Counted from the first letter of the stretch, positions 24,501-32,991 are shown. The stretch is DNA of 64,000 nt from Gammaproteobacteria bacterium HGW-Gammaproteobacteria-15 (GCA_002840125.1 PGZF01000002.1:62001-126000); one strand, 5' to 3'. The notes: a model not told the origin generated them from the letters alone. Translations and numbers: made by a program.

Positions 24501-26366
24501 CTAAGAAACTTCCGTAAAGACAACCGCGCGTTTTGGAACAAACTGTTTTTGGCACCGGTGCCGGATGAACGCGGCGATATCAGCCATTATATCGGCATTC
24601 AGGCTGATATTAGCGCACACAAGCAATATGAGCAGGAGCTGGCTTACAATGCGGCTCATGATCTGCTGACCGGCCTGCCTAACCGTGCGCTGTTAAAAGA
24701 TCGTCTGACACAAAGCTATCAAATCAGTAAACGCAATCAACAAAAAGTGGCCATTTTGTTTATCGATTTGGATGGATTTAAATTAATTAACGACAGCCTT
24801 GGCCATTTAAACGGCGACGAGGTGCTAAAACAAAGCAGTATGCGTATTGCATCCTGTATTCGCCCCGGCGATACCCTGGCCAGAATTGGCGGTGACGAAT
24901 TTGTATTAATGCTAACCGATCTTAGTTCAGCAGATGAGGTTATGCCGGTAACAGAACGTATCCTGGCGGTGGTGGCACAGCCCCTTAACATCGCCGGCCA
25001 GGAGCTGCATATCACCGCCAGTATCGGTATCAGTTTGTCGGACAATGAGCAATCTGAGCCGATGCAGATGGTGCAACAGGCTGATTTAGCGATGTACCGC
25101 GCCAAGCAGTTGGGCCGTAACAACTACCAGTGGTATAGCGCTGAATTGGATGTTGCCCTGAGCAAACAGCTGAATTTGCGGGCACAACTGAAAAAAGCTA
25201 TAAGTAATCAAGAGTTTGAGCTGTATTATCAGCCACAAATTGATGCCGTCAGCGGCGATATCATAGGGCTTGAAGCGCTGCTGCGCTGGCCCGATCAGCA
25301 AGCCGGCTTTATCAGCCCGGACGAGTTTATTCCGCTGGCAGAGGAAACCGGTGAAATAGTGCCGCTGAGCAATTGGGTATTGGATAACGCCAGCCGTTAC
25401 AACCAGTCGTTAATTGAGCGGGGCATTGCGTCGGTGGTGATGGCGGTAAATGTGTCATCTATTCAGTTTCAACGCAGCAATTTTGTTGAACATTTGCAAC
25501 AGACTTTAGCCGCCAGCGGTCTGGAGCCGAACAGGTTTGAAATTGAGCTGACAGAGTCGGTGTTGTTGGATAACACTGAACAGGTGATCCTGAAATTGCA
25601 GCAACTGCGCCAGCTTGGTGTAAAAATTTCAATTGATGATTTTGGCACCGGCTATTCCAGCTTAAATTACCTCAAACGCTTACCGATGGATAAACTAAAG
25701 ATTGACCGCAGTTTTATCCGCGATATTGTAACTGACAAACGCGATGCTGCTATCAGCAGAGCCATTATCGCTATGGCTCATCATCTGGATATCAGGGTCA
25801 TTGCTGAAGGCGTGGAAAATGAAGCCCAGGTAGCGCTGCTGCGCAAAAGCCTGTGTGATGAATATCAGGGCTATTACTTTGCTAAACCAATGCCCGCTGC
25901 TCAACTCGAGCTGTTTATACAGCAGTACCCGAAGCACCGGCAGATCCTGCCGGAATCGGTCAGCAATCAGCAAACTATTTTGCTGGTGGATGATGAAGAA
26001 AATATTCTCAGTGCCCTGACACGGGTGTTGCGCCGCGATGCTTATCGTGTGCTGACCTGCACCAGCGCTAAACAGGCGTTTGACATTCTGGCACTGAATA
26101 AGGTGCAGGTGATCCTGTCAGATCAGCGCATGCCGGGCATTAGCGGTACTGAGTTCTTTAGTCAGGTTAAAGGTATGTACCCCGACACCATTCGTATCGT
26201 GTTATCCGGTTATACCGATTTGCGTTCAGTCACCGAGGCAATAAACAAAGGCGCTATTTATAAATTTATGACTAAACCCTGGCAGGACGACGAATTGCGT
26301 AGCGAAATCAAGCAGGCGTTTGTACAGTACCAGCAGCAGATCAACAGCAAAACGGGGCAACAATGA
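21510..26366 (+). CDS. Membrane LOV/PAS/GAF-GGDEF-EAL-REC cyclic-di-GMP signalling protein
   Basis: A 1618-residue protein. About 1-240 is an N-terminal membrane region; about 245-465 a likely periplasmic sensor between helices; a helix lies near 470-490. PAS spans about 520-635, GAF 636-795, PAS 800-915. A LOV-type PAS (about 916-1040) has GRNCRFLQG with candidate photoactive Cys968, then LRNFRKDNRAFWN and IGIQADIS carrying the expected flavin-contact Asn and Gln residues. A GGDEF domain follows (GGDEF at 1127-1131, RIGGDEFVLML), then EAL (1255-1257, LEALLRW; DFGTGYSS), and a C-terminal receiver with Asp1538. Both catalytic motifs look intact, so it may both make and degrade c-di-GMP. ATG overlaps the previous stop (ATGA), as does its stop with the next gene. 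Confidence 0.93.
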   Translation: MTNSQLRVSNVIWLSVFYSSSLVLVFAALLVLCGTLLHSDARVYRFVLLPDTALALVGAVLLLWAVISKKPALVLAAMLVVALVASAGLLWYQTDVGAAALSWQSDEARLPPLQSTVLLVFCFVWSGWFLRQTSSWCRVFKGLRLLFNLFLAGLSFSILLAQHGFLFGTPLSFDILPGSEDIMSLSAAASVHTALCLLLLAAASFTAPYVKTRPSAQQLRSSGWLLVCFIALASALLWFNFAHQLQQKAEQVSIQIAEKLQLNVNQMIVEQRGLMYRLAERINAAEHELSKSYFSAEVHSYLRDYPYIDYLAVQALDGSLLYANAQQNTELAWFNRYLQQQPDLQPQQFADLSQPSLGLHYDTVIDHAFILVALAPVNRAGVAQVVASVDFAKALRQALPEFMTEGYFVQLQQTAQNPVYNSVATAPDVTKVGQFEIDLMPGFSWQLRVYTNLNADAKTMLLTAEVVLLAGWLTTLLVMLSQKYYQQSQRHRMRLLAGNDKLQHSLNRQQQLQLQQQQIMENSADVICIVDDGGRYIELSESCETVFGYPRQELLQRRYIDFVHPDDKTRTETEAARMQPGGQSSNFRNRHLRKDGSTVHLMWSSRYVAAAKTLYAIARDISELVKVEQYQQVQQDILKMISTEQALPQILQRICLMAEQQSGVVRAAVMLKQGEQLQLAAAPSLHASFTAALNTLPVADNAGSCGAAAYQKSLVMVASIAGDKNCRVYAEAAQAQGVLACWSMPMVSAQDEVAGTFALYCSEARVAHKDELELMISCSRFAALAIERAVHTRLLQQSEQRFRSLYELNPDPVYIINPEGYFVDMNQAGCKLLQYSRAEVTRMHYDRVMLPEHLPLVHRYFASVLSGNGERFEASIVTRSGRQLELDISIVPSWQDGKIIGVIGVSKNISERVLAQNQLRLFKRAVDATSNGVIIADILQPDMPIIYVNSAFEKLTGYSSAEVIGRNCRFLQGKERDLLATKQIRDAIAKRQEYSVVLRNFRKDNRAFWNKLFLAPVPDERGDISHYIGIQADISAHKQYEQELAYNAAHDLLTGLPNRALLKDRLTQSYQISKRNQQKVAILFIDLDGFKLINDSLGHLNGDEVLKQSSMRIASCIRPGDTLARIGGDEFVLMLTDLSSADEVMPVTERILAVVAQPLNIAGQELHITASIGISLSDNEQSEPMQMVQQADLAMYRAKQLGRNNYQWYSAELDVALSKQLNLRAQLKKAISNQEFELYYQPQIDAVSGDIIGLEALLRWPDQQAGFISPDEFIPLAEETGEIVPLSNWVLDNASRYNQSLIERGIASVVMAVNVSSIQFQRSNFVEHLQQTLAASGLEPNRFEIELTESVLLDNTEQVILKLQQLRQLGVKISIDDFGTGYSSLNYLKRLPMDKLKIDRSFIRDIVTDKRDAAISRAIIAMAHHLDIRVIAEGVENEAQVALLRKSLCDEYQGYYFAKPMPAAQLELFIQQYPKHRQILPESVSNQQTILLVDDEENILSALTRVLRRDAYRVLTCTSAKQAFDILALNKVQVILSDQRMPGISGTEFFSQVKGMYPDTIRIVLSGYTDLRSVTEAINKGAIYKFMTKPWQDDELRSEIKQAFVQYQQQINSKTGQQ

Positions 26367-27202
26367 GCCAGCGCGATAATGATAAAGAGGCACAAATAGC
26401 ACGTTTGGAAGCGCAATTGCAGATATTAAAAGAGCAATTGCTGCAATCAGAAAAGCTGGCATCTTTAGGCCAACTGGCCGCTGGCGTGGCGCATGAAATT
26501 AATAACCCTATTGGGTATGTGTCGTCGAATATGAAAATGCTGGCAGAATATTCCGACAGTTTAATTAATCTTGTTAAGCTGCTAAGCCTGCAGCTTGATG
26601 AAGCGCAGCGTCTGCCGCTGCTGGCACAGTTTGATTTTGACTATGTCTGTGCCGATTTACCCAAGTTGGTGCAGGAGTCTGAGCAAGGCCTGAGCCGGGT
26701 GGTGGATATTATTCACGACTTAAAAGATTTTTCTCATATTGAAGAAGCTGAATTTGTTGAGGCTGATTTACATCAGGGCATCCAATCTACCCTTAATTTG
26801 GTGGCAAATGAACTGAAGTACAAAGCTGATGTAGTAAAAGATTTTGCTAAGTTGCCTTCGGTGCACTGCATTCCGTCACAGCTGAATCAGGTATTGCTTA
26901 ACCTGCTGATAAATGCCGCTCATGCTATTGAACAGCATGGTACTATCCGTATCAGTACCGGTTGTGATGACAACTGGGTTTGGTTTAGCGTTAGTGACAA
27001 TGGTAAAGGCATGGATCCGGCGCAATTAGGCCGTATTTTTGAGCCGTTTTATACTACTAAACCCAAAGGCCAGGGCACTGGCCTGGGGTTGCCGTTGTCC
27101 CGCAGCATCGTCGAGAAGCATCAGGGCGTGCTCGATGTTAGCAGTACGCCTGGGGTTGGCAGTTGTTTTACCGTTAAATTGCCGCGCCAGCCACAACTTT
27201 AA
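26363..27202 (+). CDS. Soluble sensor histidine kinase
   Basis: A 279-residue kinase. A short N-terminal coiled coil (DKEAQIARLEAQLQILKEQL) leads into a HisKA box with His44 in LAAGVAHEINNPIGYVSSNM. The HATPase region has the N box NQVLLNLLINAAHAIEQHG, DNGKGMD, FEPFYTTKPKGQGTGLGLPL and SSTPGVGSCFTVKLP. It has no sensor or membrane domain, so it presumably takes its input from partner proteins. Its four-base overlap with the 1618-residue protein, whose C-terminus is a receiver, suggests it is the kinase of this relay. Related enzymes pair with RpfG-like receivers. Confidence 0.9.
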   Translation: MSQRDNDKEAQIARLEAQLQILKEQLLQSEKLASLGQLAAGVAHEINNPIGYVSSNMKMLAEYSDSLINLVKLLSLQLDEAQRLPLLAQFDFDYVCADLPKLVQESEQGLSRVVDIIHDLKDFSHIEEAEFVEADLHQGIQSTLNLVANELKYKADVVKDFAKLPSVHCIPSQLNQVLLNLLINAAHAIEQHGTIRISTGCDDNWVWFSVSDNGKGMDPAQLGRIFEPFYTTKPKGQGTGLGLPLSRSIVEKHQGVLDVSSTPGVGSCFTVKLPRQPQL

Positions 27203-27218
27203 TCATTAAGAATCCGCA

Positions 27219-29021
27219 ATGACTGATAAAACTTCACACCTTGTAGTGTCGCCAAATGTGCCTGTATCAGCCAAAGCCGTACCGCCAGCAATAGCTGTAT
27301 TGCCTTGGGTAGGCGGCTTTTTAAAGCCTTATCGTAACCGGGTATTGCTGGCCATATTGTTTTTACTGATTGGTTCGCTTAGCTGGCTGGCGCTGGGCCA
27401 GGGCGTGCGCCTGTTGGTAGACGATGGTTTTGTGGCCAACAACCATGTCCGGCTAAATCAGATCACGCTGGGTATTTTGCTGCTGTGCATGTTGTCTTCG
27501 GCAGCGGTATTCTGCCGTTTTTATTTAATGACCTGGCTGGGGGAGCGGGTAAGTGCTGATATCCGCAACCGCGTGTACCAGCATATGCTGAAGTTGTCGC
27601 CGTCATTCTATGGTGAAATGCGCACCGGTGAGGTTATTTCCCGTTTTACTGCCGATACCACCTTATTACAAAGTGTTGTGGGCTCCAGCCTGTCGATGGC
27701 GCTGCGAGCTACAGTAACGGCCATTGGCGGTTTGCTGATGATGGCACTAACCAGCTTCAAAATGACCGGATTAGTATTGCTGGCAGTACCGCTGGTATTG
27801 CTGCCTATTATTGTGCTTGGCCGCAAAGTGCGTAAGTTATCCCGTGTCAGCCAGGACCGCTTAGCTGACGTGGGTGCCTATGTTGATGAAAGCCTGCATG
27901 AAATTCATACCGTGCAGTCTTATGGCCATGAGCCACGTGATAAACAGTTGTTTGCTGACAGAATTGAACAGGTAATGCAGTCAGCCAAACAGCGTATCTT
28001 CTACCGTGCTTTACTGATTGCTGCCGTAATGCTGCTGAGTATTACCGCTATGGTACTGATCAGCTGGGTAGGCGCGCGCGATGTGATGGCCGGGGTTGTC
28101 AGTGCCGGTGAACTGACTGCTTTTATGTTTTATGCCGTGATGGTGGCAGGCAGCGCAGCAACAATCAGTGAAGTAACCGGCGATATTCAGCGTGCAGCGG
28201 GCGCCACAGAGCGCTTAATTGAACTGGCCACCGCACCGGTTGAAATAGCCTCACCGGCAGCCCCACAAGCACTTTGTGCACCGGTAGCGGGTGCACTTAG
28301 CCTGCACCAGCTTAGCTTTGCTTATCCACAGGTGGCCGACAAAATGGTGCTGCAACAGCTTAATATCGACATTAAACCCGGCGAGCGTATTGCGCTGGTA
28401 GGGCCAAGTGGGGCCGGTAAAACGACTTTGTTTCAGCTATTACAGCGTTTTTATCAGCCAACAAGCGGGCAGATACTGCTCGATGGCACTGATATCAGCC
28501 AACTGGATTTAACCCAACTGCGCGCCCAGTTTGCTCTGGTGCCGCAAGAGTCGGTTATTTTTGCCAGTTCTGTGCTGGAAAATGTGCGTTACGGCAGGCC
28601 GGATGCTACAGAGCAAGAAGTAATAAACGCCTGCATTGCCGCACGGGCAGATGGTTTTATTGCTGAGTTTAGTGACGGCTATGCCACACAATTAGGTGAA
28701 CGCGGCGTGCGGTTGTCCGGCGGTCAAAAGCAGCGTATTGCTATTGCCCGGGCTATTTTGGCCGACAGGCCCGTGTTGTTGCTGGATGAAGCGACCAGTT
28801 CACTGGATGCCCTAAGCGAGCAACAGGTACAACAGGCGCTGGATAATTTAATGCAGGGTAAAACCACGCTGATTATTGCCCACCGGCTGGCTACAGTACT
28901 AAATGCCGACCGCATTTTGTTGCTGGAACACGGCCGGCTGATTGCCAGCGGCACCCACCAGCAGTTGCTGTTATCAAGCCCGTTATATAAGCAGCTGGCC
29001 GAGCTGCAGCTGCTAAATTAA
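27219..29021 (+). CDS. MsbA-type ABC exporter (fused permease and ATPase)
   Basis: A 600-residue half-transporter. A six-helix membrane domain (about 35-330) contains EMRTGEVISRFTADTTLLQS and SYGHEPRDK. The ATPase domain has Walker A GPSGAGKTTL, the Q-loop VPQESVIFA, signature LSGGQKQRIAIARAIL, Walker B VLLLDEATSSLD and the switch His in IIAHRLATV. It belongs to the MsbA-related branch; it probably works as a homodimer exporting a lipid or drug, but the substrate is unknown. It starts 16 bp after the kinase gene, so some cotranscription is possible although the function looks unrelated. Its stop overlaps the convergent DUF3429 stop by 4 bp. Confidence 0.9.
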   Translation: MTDKTSHLVVSPNVPVSAKAVPPAIAVLPWVGGFLKPYRNRVLLAILFLLIGSLSWLALGQGVRLLVDDGFVANNHVRLNQITLGILLLCMLSSAAVFCRFYLMTWLGERVSADIRNRVYQHMLKLSPSFYGEMRTGEVISRFTADTTLLQSVVGSSLSMALRATVTAIGGLLMMALTSFKMTGLVLLAVPLVLLPIIVLGRKVRKLSRVSQDRLADVGAYVDESLHEIHTVQSYGHEPRDKQLFADRIEQVMQSAKQRIFYRALLIAAVMLLSITAMVLISWVGARDVMAGVVSAGELTAFMFYAVMVAGSAATISEVTGDIQRAAGATERLIELATAPVEIASPAAPQALCAPVAGALSLHQLSFAYPQVADKMVLQQLNIDIKPGERIALVGPSGAGKTTLFQLLQRFYQPTSGQILLDGTDISQLDLTQLRAQFALVPQESVIFASSVLENVRYGRPDATEQEVINACIAARADGFIAEFSDGYATQLGERGVRLSGGQKQRIAIARAILADRPVLLLDEATSSLDALSEQQVQQALDNLMQGKTTLIIAHRLATVLNADRILLLEHGRLIASGTHQQLLLSSPLYKQLAELQLLN

Positions 29022-29443
29022 TACCAGCAGTAAAACAGCAAATGGCTAATGCTTACCCCTAAAGTTAAGTGGTTACGCAGCGCGCGATAGCCGGTGCTGT
29101 ACTGGCGGTTAATACCCAGCTGATATTCGCTTAGACGCAGCAACACAAATAAACACGCCTGAGCGGGTAAAAAGTAGTCACCAGAGGTAAATAAGGCGAT
29201 AAAACTTAGCACCGGGAAGCTTACTGCCGCTATGGCTAAACGGTCGGTTTTTGCTGCTGGGGCTGTGTTGCTATGCAGTACCGGCCAAAGCACACCGGCC
29301 ATAAAACCTAAAATCAGCGCGCTGTATAACTGATACAGCTGCAATATATCAGCGGCGCTAAGCCATAGCTGCCAGTGGTACAACAGCGGCAGGGTAATAA
29401 AAGGAATTAAGCCGGCATAACCCAACACGGATAAGCGTGACAT
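29018..29443 (-). CDS. DUF3429 membrane protein
   Basis: A 141-residue inner-membrane protein with four hydrophobic segments. YAGLIPFITLPLLY at the start, then LYSALILGFMAGVLWPVLHS, and YRALRNHLTLGVSISHLLFY at the end are the conserved parts of DUF3429. No function is known. Its ATG overlaps the stop of the preceding gene by one base (TAATG), and it is the last of three tightly packed minus-strand genes. Confidence 0.82.
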   Translation of the reverse strand: MSRLSVLGYAGLIPFITLPLLYHWQLWLSAADILQLYQLYSALILGFMAGVLWPVLHSNTAPAAKTDRLAIAAVSFPVLSFIALFTSGDYFLPAQACLFVLLRLSEYQLGINRQYSTGYRALRNHLTLGVSISHLLFYCWY

Positions 29444-29772
29444 TATAAGCCCTCCATTAAAATTGCCTGACGCTCGTCTTCGGTTAAAATACCCACTAAC
29501 ACTGTGCGGCGGCGTAGTTTATTCATCCGTTCGCCGTTATCCAGCAGTGCCGCCTTAAACAGTTCCGGCTGGTTAATACAATCTAAAATACTGAACCAGT
29601 GAATATAGCCACTATGGCGCAGCAAACCGGCCTGATAACGTTGTTCAAGCGTGTTTAGTACTTGCGCCAGCCGTTCGGGCTCGGCCAGCAACTTATCGGC
29701 CATGGCGCTGTGCAGGCGTAAGATCTGCGCATCGGTTGCTGCGCTTTGTTTGGTTAAGGTTCGCCGGCGCAT
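29443..29772 (-). CDS. Conserved small protein of unknown function
   Basis: A 109-residue soluble, basic protein, largely helical by composition, with no motif I recognise. It starts MRRRTLTKQSAATDAQILRL and contains YIHWFSILDCINQPELFKAA. ATG 29772 is used rather than an upstream TTG because it sits two bases after the preceding stop codon. Its position between a DCC-family gene and a DUF3429 gene, all tightly packed, suggests a cotranscribed trio. Function unknown. Confidence 0.65.
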   Translation of the reverse strand: MRRRTLTKQSAATDAQILRLHSAMADKLLAEPERLAQVLNTLEQRYQAGLLRHSGYIHWFSILDCINQPELFKAALLDNGERMNKLRRRTVLVGILTEDERQAILMEGL

Positions 29773-29774
29773 GG

Positions 29775-30119
29775 TTAGAGTGTGCAAGCGCCATTGGCAC
29801 AGTTACTGCGTCTGGCCGCCCAATACGCATAGGCTTTTTTCGCCAGCCAATAGCAGGGCGGCAGGCGCAATAACGCTACCAGCCAGCTGTGGCCTGCCAG
29901 TTGCCAGTAATGCAGGCTGGCGTCTATGCCAATTAAAAAATGATCCTCCCGCCACAAATGAATTTGCTGCATCATGGCCGCTTTAGTTGCGCCGGCAAAG
30001 CCGCTAAAGCCCGCCGCGCTGATATCAATAAGCTCTAAATGCGGTGTCAGCTTCGGCCCCAGCCAGTTAATTTCGCGCCGGCATAAAGCACAGCTGCCAT
30101 CAAAAAACAGTTTTTGCAT
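29775..30119 (-). CDS. DCC-family (DUF393) thiol-disulphide oxidoreductase-like protein
   Basis: A 114-residue protein with the family signature KLFFDGSCALCRREINWL near the N-terminus, where the DxxCxxC motif gives DCC its name. It continues with ELIDISA and GIDASLHYWQLAGHSWLVAL, as in other members. The fold is thioredoxin-like and the motif Cys pair suggests redox activity, which is unproven. ATG 30119 is chosen over GTG 30137 because AGAGG is well placed before it. First gene of a compact minus-strand trio. Confidence 0.85.
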   Translation of the reverse strand: MQKLFFDGSCALCRREINWLGPKLTPHLELIDISAAGFSGFAGATKAAMMQQIHLWREDHFLIGIDASLHYWQLAGHSWLVALLRLPPCYWLAKKAYAYWAARRSNCANGACTL

Positions 30120-30231
30120 CTTTTGCCTCTTTTGCACAGCTAAGTGCTTAATTCCGCTGTTGGCCAGATACTCTTGTTGCGATTACGGCTGGCGCGCTTT
30201 GTGGATCAGTGCGTTTAATCACTATTGCTGC

Positions 30232-30262
30232 TTGACCTTACCATGTGGGTAAGGTTCATACT
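30232..30262 (+). promoter_or_regulatory. CueR-regulated promoter of cueR-copA
   Basis: -35 TTGACC (30232-30237) and -10 CATACT (30257-30262) are separated by 19 bp. The spacer carries a perfect dyad, ACCTTACC (30235-30242) and GGTAAGGT (30248-30255), with five bases between. This is the classic arrangement of MerR-family copper promoters. It lies 31 bp before the cueR ATG. Confidence 0.9.
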
Positions 30263-30292
30263 GCTACCAGTGTGACGCAGCAGGAGACAGCA

Positions 30293-30709
30293 ATGAATAT
30301 TGGCCAAGCCGCCGAGGCAACCGGGCTGAGCGCTAAAATGATCCGCCATTATGAGCAAAGCGGGCTGTTGCAGCCTACGCAACGCAGCGCTGCCGGTTAC
30401 CGGCAATACCAGCCTAAAGATATTGAAATACTGAAGTTTATCCGTCGCGCCCGGGTGTTGGGCTTTTCACTGGCCGATATTGCCGGCCTGTTGGCGTTGT
30501 GGCAAAACCCGCAGCGTTCTAACACTGTGGTTAAGCAGGTGGCGCAGCAGCATTTAGCTGAAGTAGAGCAGAAACTGCAAGAGCTGCACGCAATGAAACA
30601 AACGCTGCAGCAGATGATAGCGCAATGTGCGGCAGACGGCGGTGCGCACTGTGCCATTTTACAGCACCTGGCTAAGCCACAACCCCTAATTAAACCAACA
30701 CGTAGTTAA
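30293..30709 (+). CDS. cueR: Cu(I)-responsive MerR-family activator
   Basis: A 138-residue regulator. The N-terminal winged helix is MNIGQAAEATGLSAKMIRHY, followed by EQSGLLQPTQRSAAGYRQY and a dimerisation helix. The metal loop has Cys-x7-Cys in IAQCAADGGAHCAILQHL, the spacing of CueR Cys112/Cys120 that holds a single Cu(I) (or Ag(I), Au(I)). ATG 30293 follows CAGGAGACAG. It is autoregulated by the dyad promoter just upstream and shares the transcript with copA, 21 bp downstream, so copper raises both regulator and pump. Confidence 0.93.
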   Translation: MNIGQAAEATGLSAKMIRHYEQSGLLQPTQRSAAGYRQYQPKDIEILKFIRRARVLGFSLADIAGLLALWQNPQRSNTVVKQVAQQHLAEVEQKLQELHAMKQTLQQMIAQCAADGGAHCAILQHLAKPQPLIKPTRS

Positions 30710-30730
30710 ACCCGCAGCGGAGATAAACTA

Positions 30731-32977
30731 ATGTCGAAAACAATGCTAAATATCAGCGGTATGCACTGTGGCTCTTGTGTTGGCAAGGTAGAGAAAATCT
30801 TACTGGCAGTACCTGGCGTACGCTCGGCAGCAGTTAACCTGGCCACTGAGCAGGCGCAGGTAGAGGGCAGCGCCGGCGTTGCGGCGTTGCTGGCAGCACT
30901 GCAGAACGGCGGTTATACAGCCACAGCCTTAACGCCAGAGGTCGACAGCCGGGCAGAGCAGCAGCATAAAACAGCACAAAAGCAGGCAGAGCAGGCAGTG
31001 TTGCTGCGCGATCTGTGGTTAGCCGCGGCCTTAACCTTACCGATCTTTATATTGGAAATGGGCGCTCATCTTATTCCGGCGTTCCACCATTGGTTAATGG
31101 CCACTTTAGGCCAAAGCCTGAACTGGCAACTTCAGGCCGTGCTGACTACCTTAGTGTTACTGGGGCCGGGGCGGCGCTTTATTCAAACCGGTATTCCGCT
31201 GCTGCTAAAAGGCCAGCCGGAGATGAATTCTTTAGTGGCGCTGGGCACCTTATCGGCCTGGGGCTTTTCGCTGGTGGCGACTTTTATGCCGCAACTGCTG
31301 CCACAGGGCAGCGCGCAGGTGTATTTTGAGGCGGCGGCTGTCATTGTTACGCTGATTTTGCTCGGCCGGTATCTGGAAGCGCGCGCCAAAGGCCAAACCG
31401 GGACGGCGATACAGCAGCTGCTTAGTTTGCAACCGGCTACGGCAACGCTATTAAAAGATGGCCAACAGCACAGCGTGGCACTGGCGCAAATTAAGCCGGG
31501 CGATTTGTTGCTGGTGCGCGCCGGTGAGCGTATTGCGCTGGATGCTATTGTAGAGCAGGGTGAGTCCTATATTGATGAATCAATGCTAAGCGGCGAGCCG
31601 TTGCCTAAAGCCAAACAATGCGGTGATGCGGTGTATGCCGGTACGGTAAATAAGCAGGGCGTATTGCAGGTGCGGGTAAACAAAGCCGCCGGCGATACCG
31701 TACTGGCACAAATTATTGCTCTGGTGCAGCAGGCACAAAGCGGCAAATTACCCATTCAGGCACTGGTAGATAAAGTGACCGCCATCTTTGTGCCAGTGGT
31801 TATGCTGCTGGCGGTTATTACCTTTGCCGCCTGGTGGTTGTGGGGGCCAGCGCCGGCACTTAGCCTGGCGCTGGTAAATGCGGTGGCGGTGCTGATTATT
31901 GCCTGCCCCTGTGCCATGGGCCTGGCCACACCGACTTCTATAATGGTTGGCACTGGTCGCGCGGCGCAGCTGGGTATCTTGTTTCGCCAGGGCAGTGCGC
32001 TGCAAACACTGCGCGATTGTAAGGTCATAGCGCTGGATAAAACCGGCACCCTCACCCAGGGTAAGCCGCAACTGACCGACACCCTGATACAGCAACCAAG
32101 CTTGAATGAGCAGGATATACTGGCGCTGGCAGCGGCACTGGAGCAACAGTCTGAGCATCCGCTGGCCGAAGCCTTAGTGGCCGCCGCCGCGCAGCAGCAA
32201 CTGGCGTTGCCGCCGGTAAGCGATTTTACTGTGCACAGCGGCATGGGGGTAAGCGGCAGTATTAACGGCCAACAAGTTGCCATTGGCGCCGACCGTTTTA
32301 TGCAGCAGCTACAACTGGATGTAACTGCGCACGCGGTTCAGGCCGATGCGCTGGCCAAAAGCGGTAAAACCGTATTGTATCTGGCGGTGGAGCACAAGCT
32401 TGCGGCAATACTGGCCGTGGCCGATACGCTAAAACCCGGTTCAGCAGCGGCGATAGCGGCTATGCAACAGCTGGGCTTAAAAGTGGCGATGATCAGTGGC
32501 GATAACCGCCATACTGCCAACGCCATCGCCAAACAGTTGCACATTGATACCGTAATGGCTGAAGTGTTGCCGCAGGGCAAGGTTGAGGCGGTAAAGCAGC
32601 TACGCATTGAGTTTGGTGCCGTGGCCTTTGTTGGTGATGGTATTAACGATGCGCCAGCGCTGGCTGAAGCCGATATTGGCCTGGCGGTGGGTAACGGCAC
32701 CGATATCGCAATAGAAGCGGCCGATGTGGTGTTAATGCGCGCCGATATTATGGGTGTAGTTAATGCCATAGCGCTTAGCAAAGCCACCTTGCGCAATATC
32801 CGCCAGAATTTATTCTGGGCCTTTGGCTATAACGCGCTGCTGTTGCCGGTAGCGGCCGGGGCGCTGTACCCGGCCTTTGGCCTGCTGTTATCACCAATGC
32901 TGGCCGCCGGGGCTATGGCGTTATCCAGTGTGTTTGTCGTTACTAACGCGCTGCGGCTGCGCCGCTTGGCGCTTTAA
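30731..32977 (+). CDS. copA: Cu(I)-exporting P1B-type ATPase
   Basis: A 748-residue inner-membrane pump that expels cytoplasmic Cu(I). One N-terminal heavy-metal domain has GMHCGSC (Cys13, Cys16). The membrane part carries the transport motif C392-P-C394 in IACPCAMGLATPTS. The phosphorylated Asp436 lies in DKTGTLTQGKP; an HP motif is in QQSEHPLAEAL, and the hinge is VGDGINDAPALAEADIGLAV. Length and a single metal domain are usual for bacterial CopA. ATG follows GCGGAGATAAAC. It is cotranscribed with cueR. The stop is 14 bp from the convergent permease stop, with no obvious terminator between. Confidence 0.96.
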   Translation: MSKTMLNISGMHCGSCVGKVEKILLAVPGVRSAAVNLATEQAQVEGSAGVAALLAALQNGGYTATALTPEVDSRAEQQHKTAQKQAEQAVLLRDLWLAAALTLPIFILEMGAHLIPAFHHWLMATLGQSLNWQLQAVLTTLVLLGPGRRFIQTGIPLLLKGQPEMNSLVALGTLSAWGFSLVATFMPQLLPQGSAQVYFEAAAVIVTLILLGRYLEARAKGQTGTAIQQLLSLQPATATLLKDGQQHSVALAQIKPGDLLLVRAGERIALDAIVEQGESYIDESMLSGEPLPKAKQCGDAVYAGTVNKQGVLQVRVNKAAGDTVLAQIIALVQQAQSGKLPIQALVDKVTAIFVPVVMLLAVITFAAWWLWGPAPALSLALVNAVAVLIIACPCAMGLATPTSIMVGTGRAAQLGILFRQGSALQTLRDCKVIALDKTGTLTQGKPQLTDTLIQQPSLNEQDILALAAALEQQSEHPLAEALVAAAAQQQLALPPVSDFTVHSGMGVSGSINGQQVAIGADRFMQQLQLDVTAHAVQADALAKSGKTVLYLAVEHKLAAILAVADTLKPGSAAAIAAMQQLGLKVAMISGDNRHTANAIAKQLHIDTVMAEVLPQGKVEAVKQLRIEFGAVAFVGDGINDAPALAEADIGLAVGNGTDIAIEAADVVLMRADIMGVVNAIALSKATLRNIRQNLFWAFGYNALLLPVAAGALYPAFGLLLSPMLAAGAMALSSVFVVTNALRLRRLAL

Positions 32978-32991
32978 TCAGTCTGCTTGTG

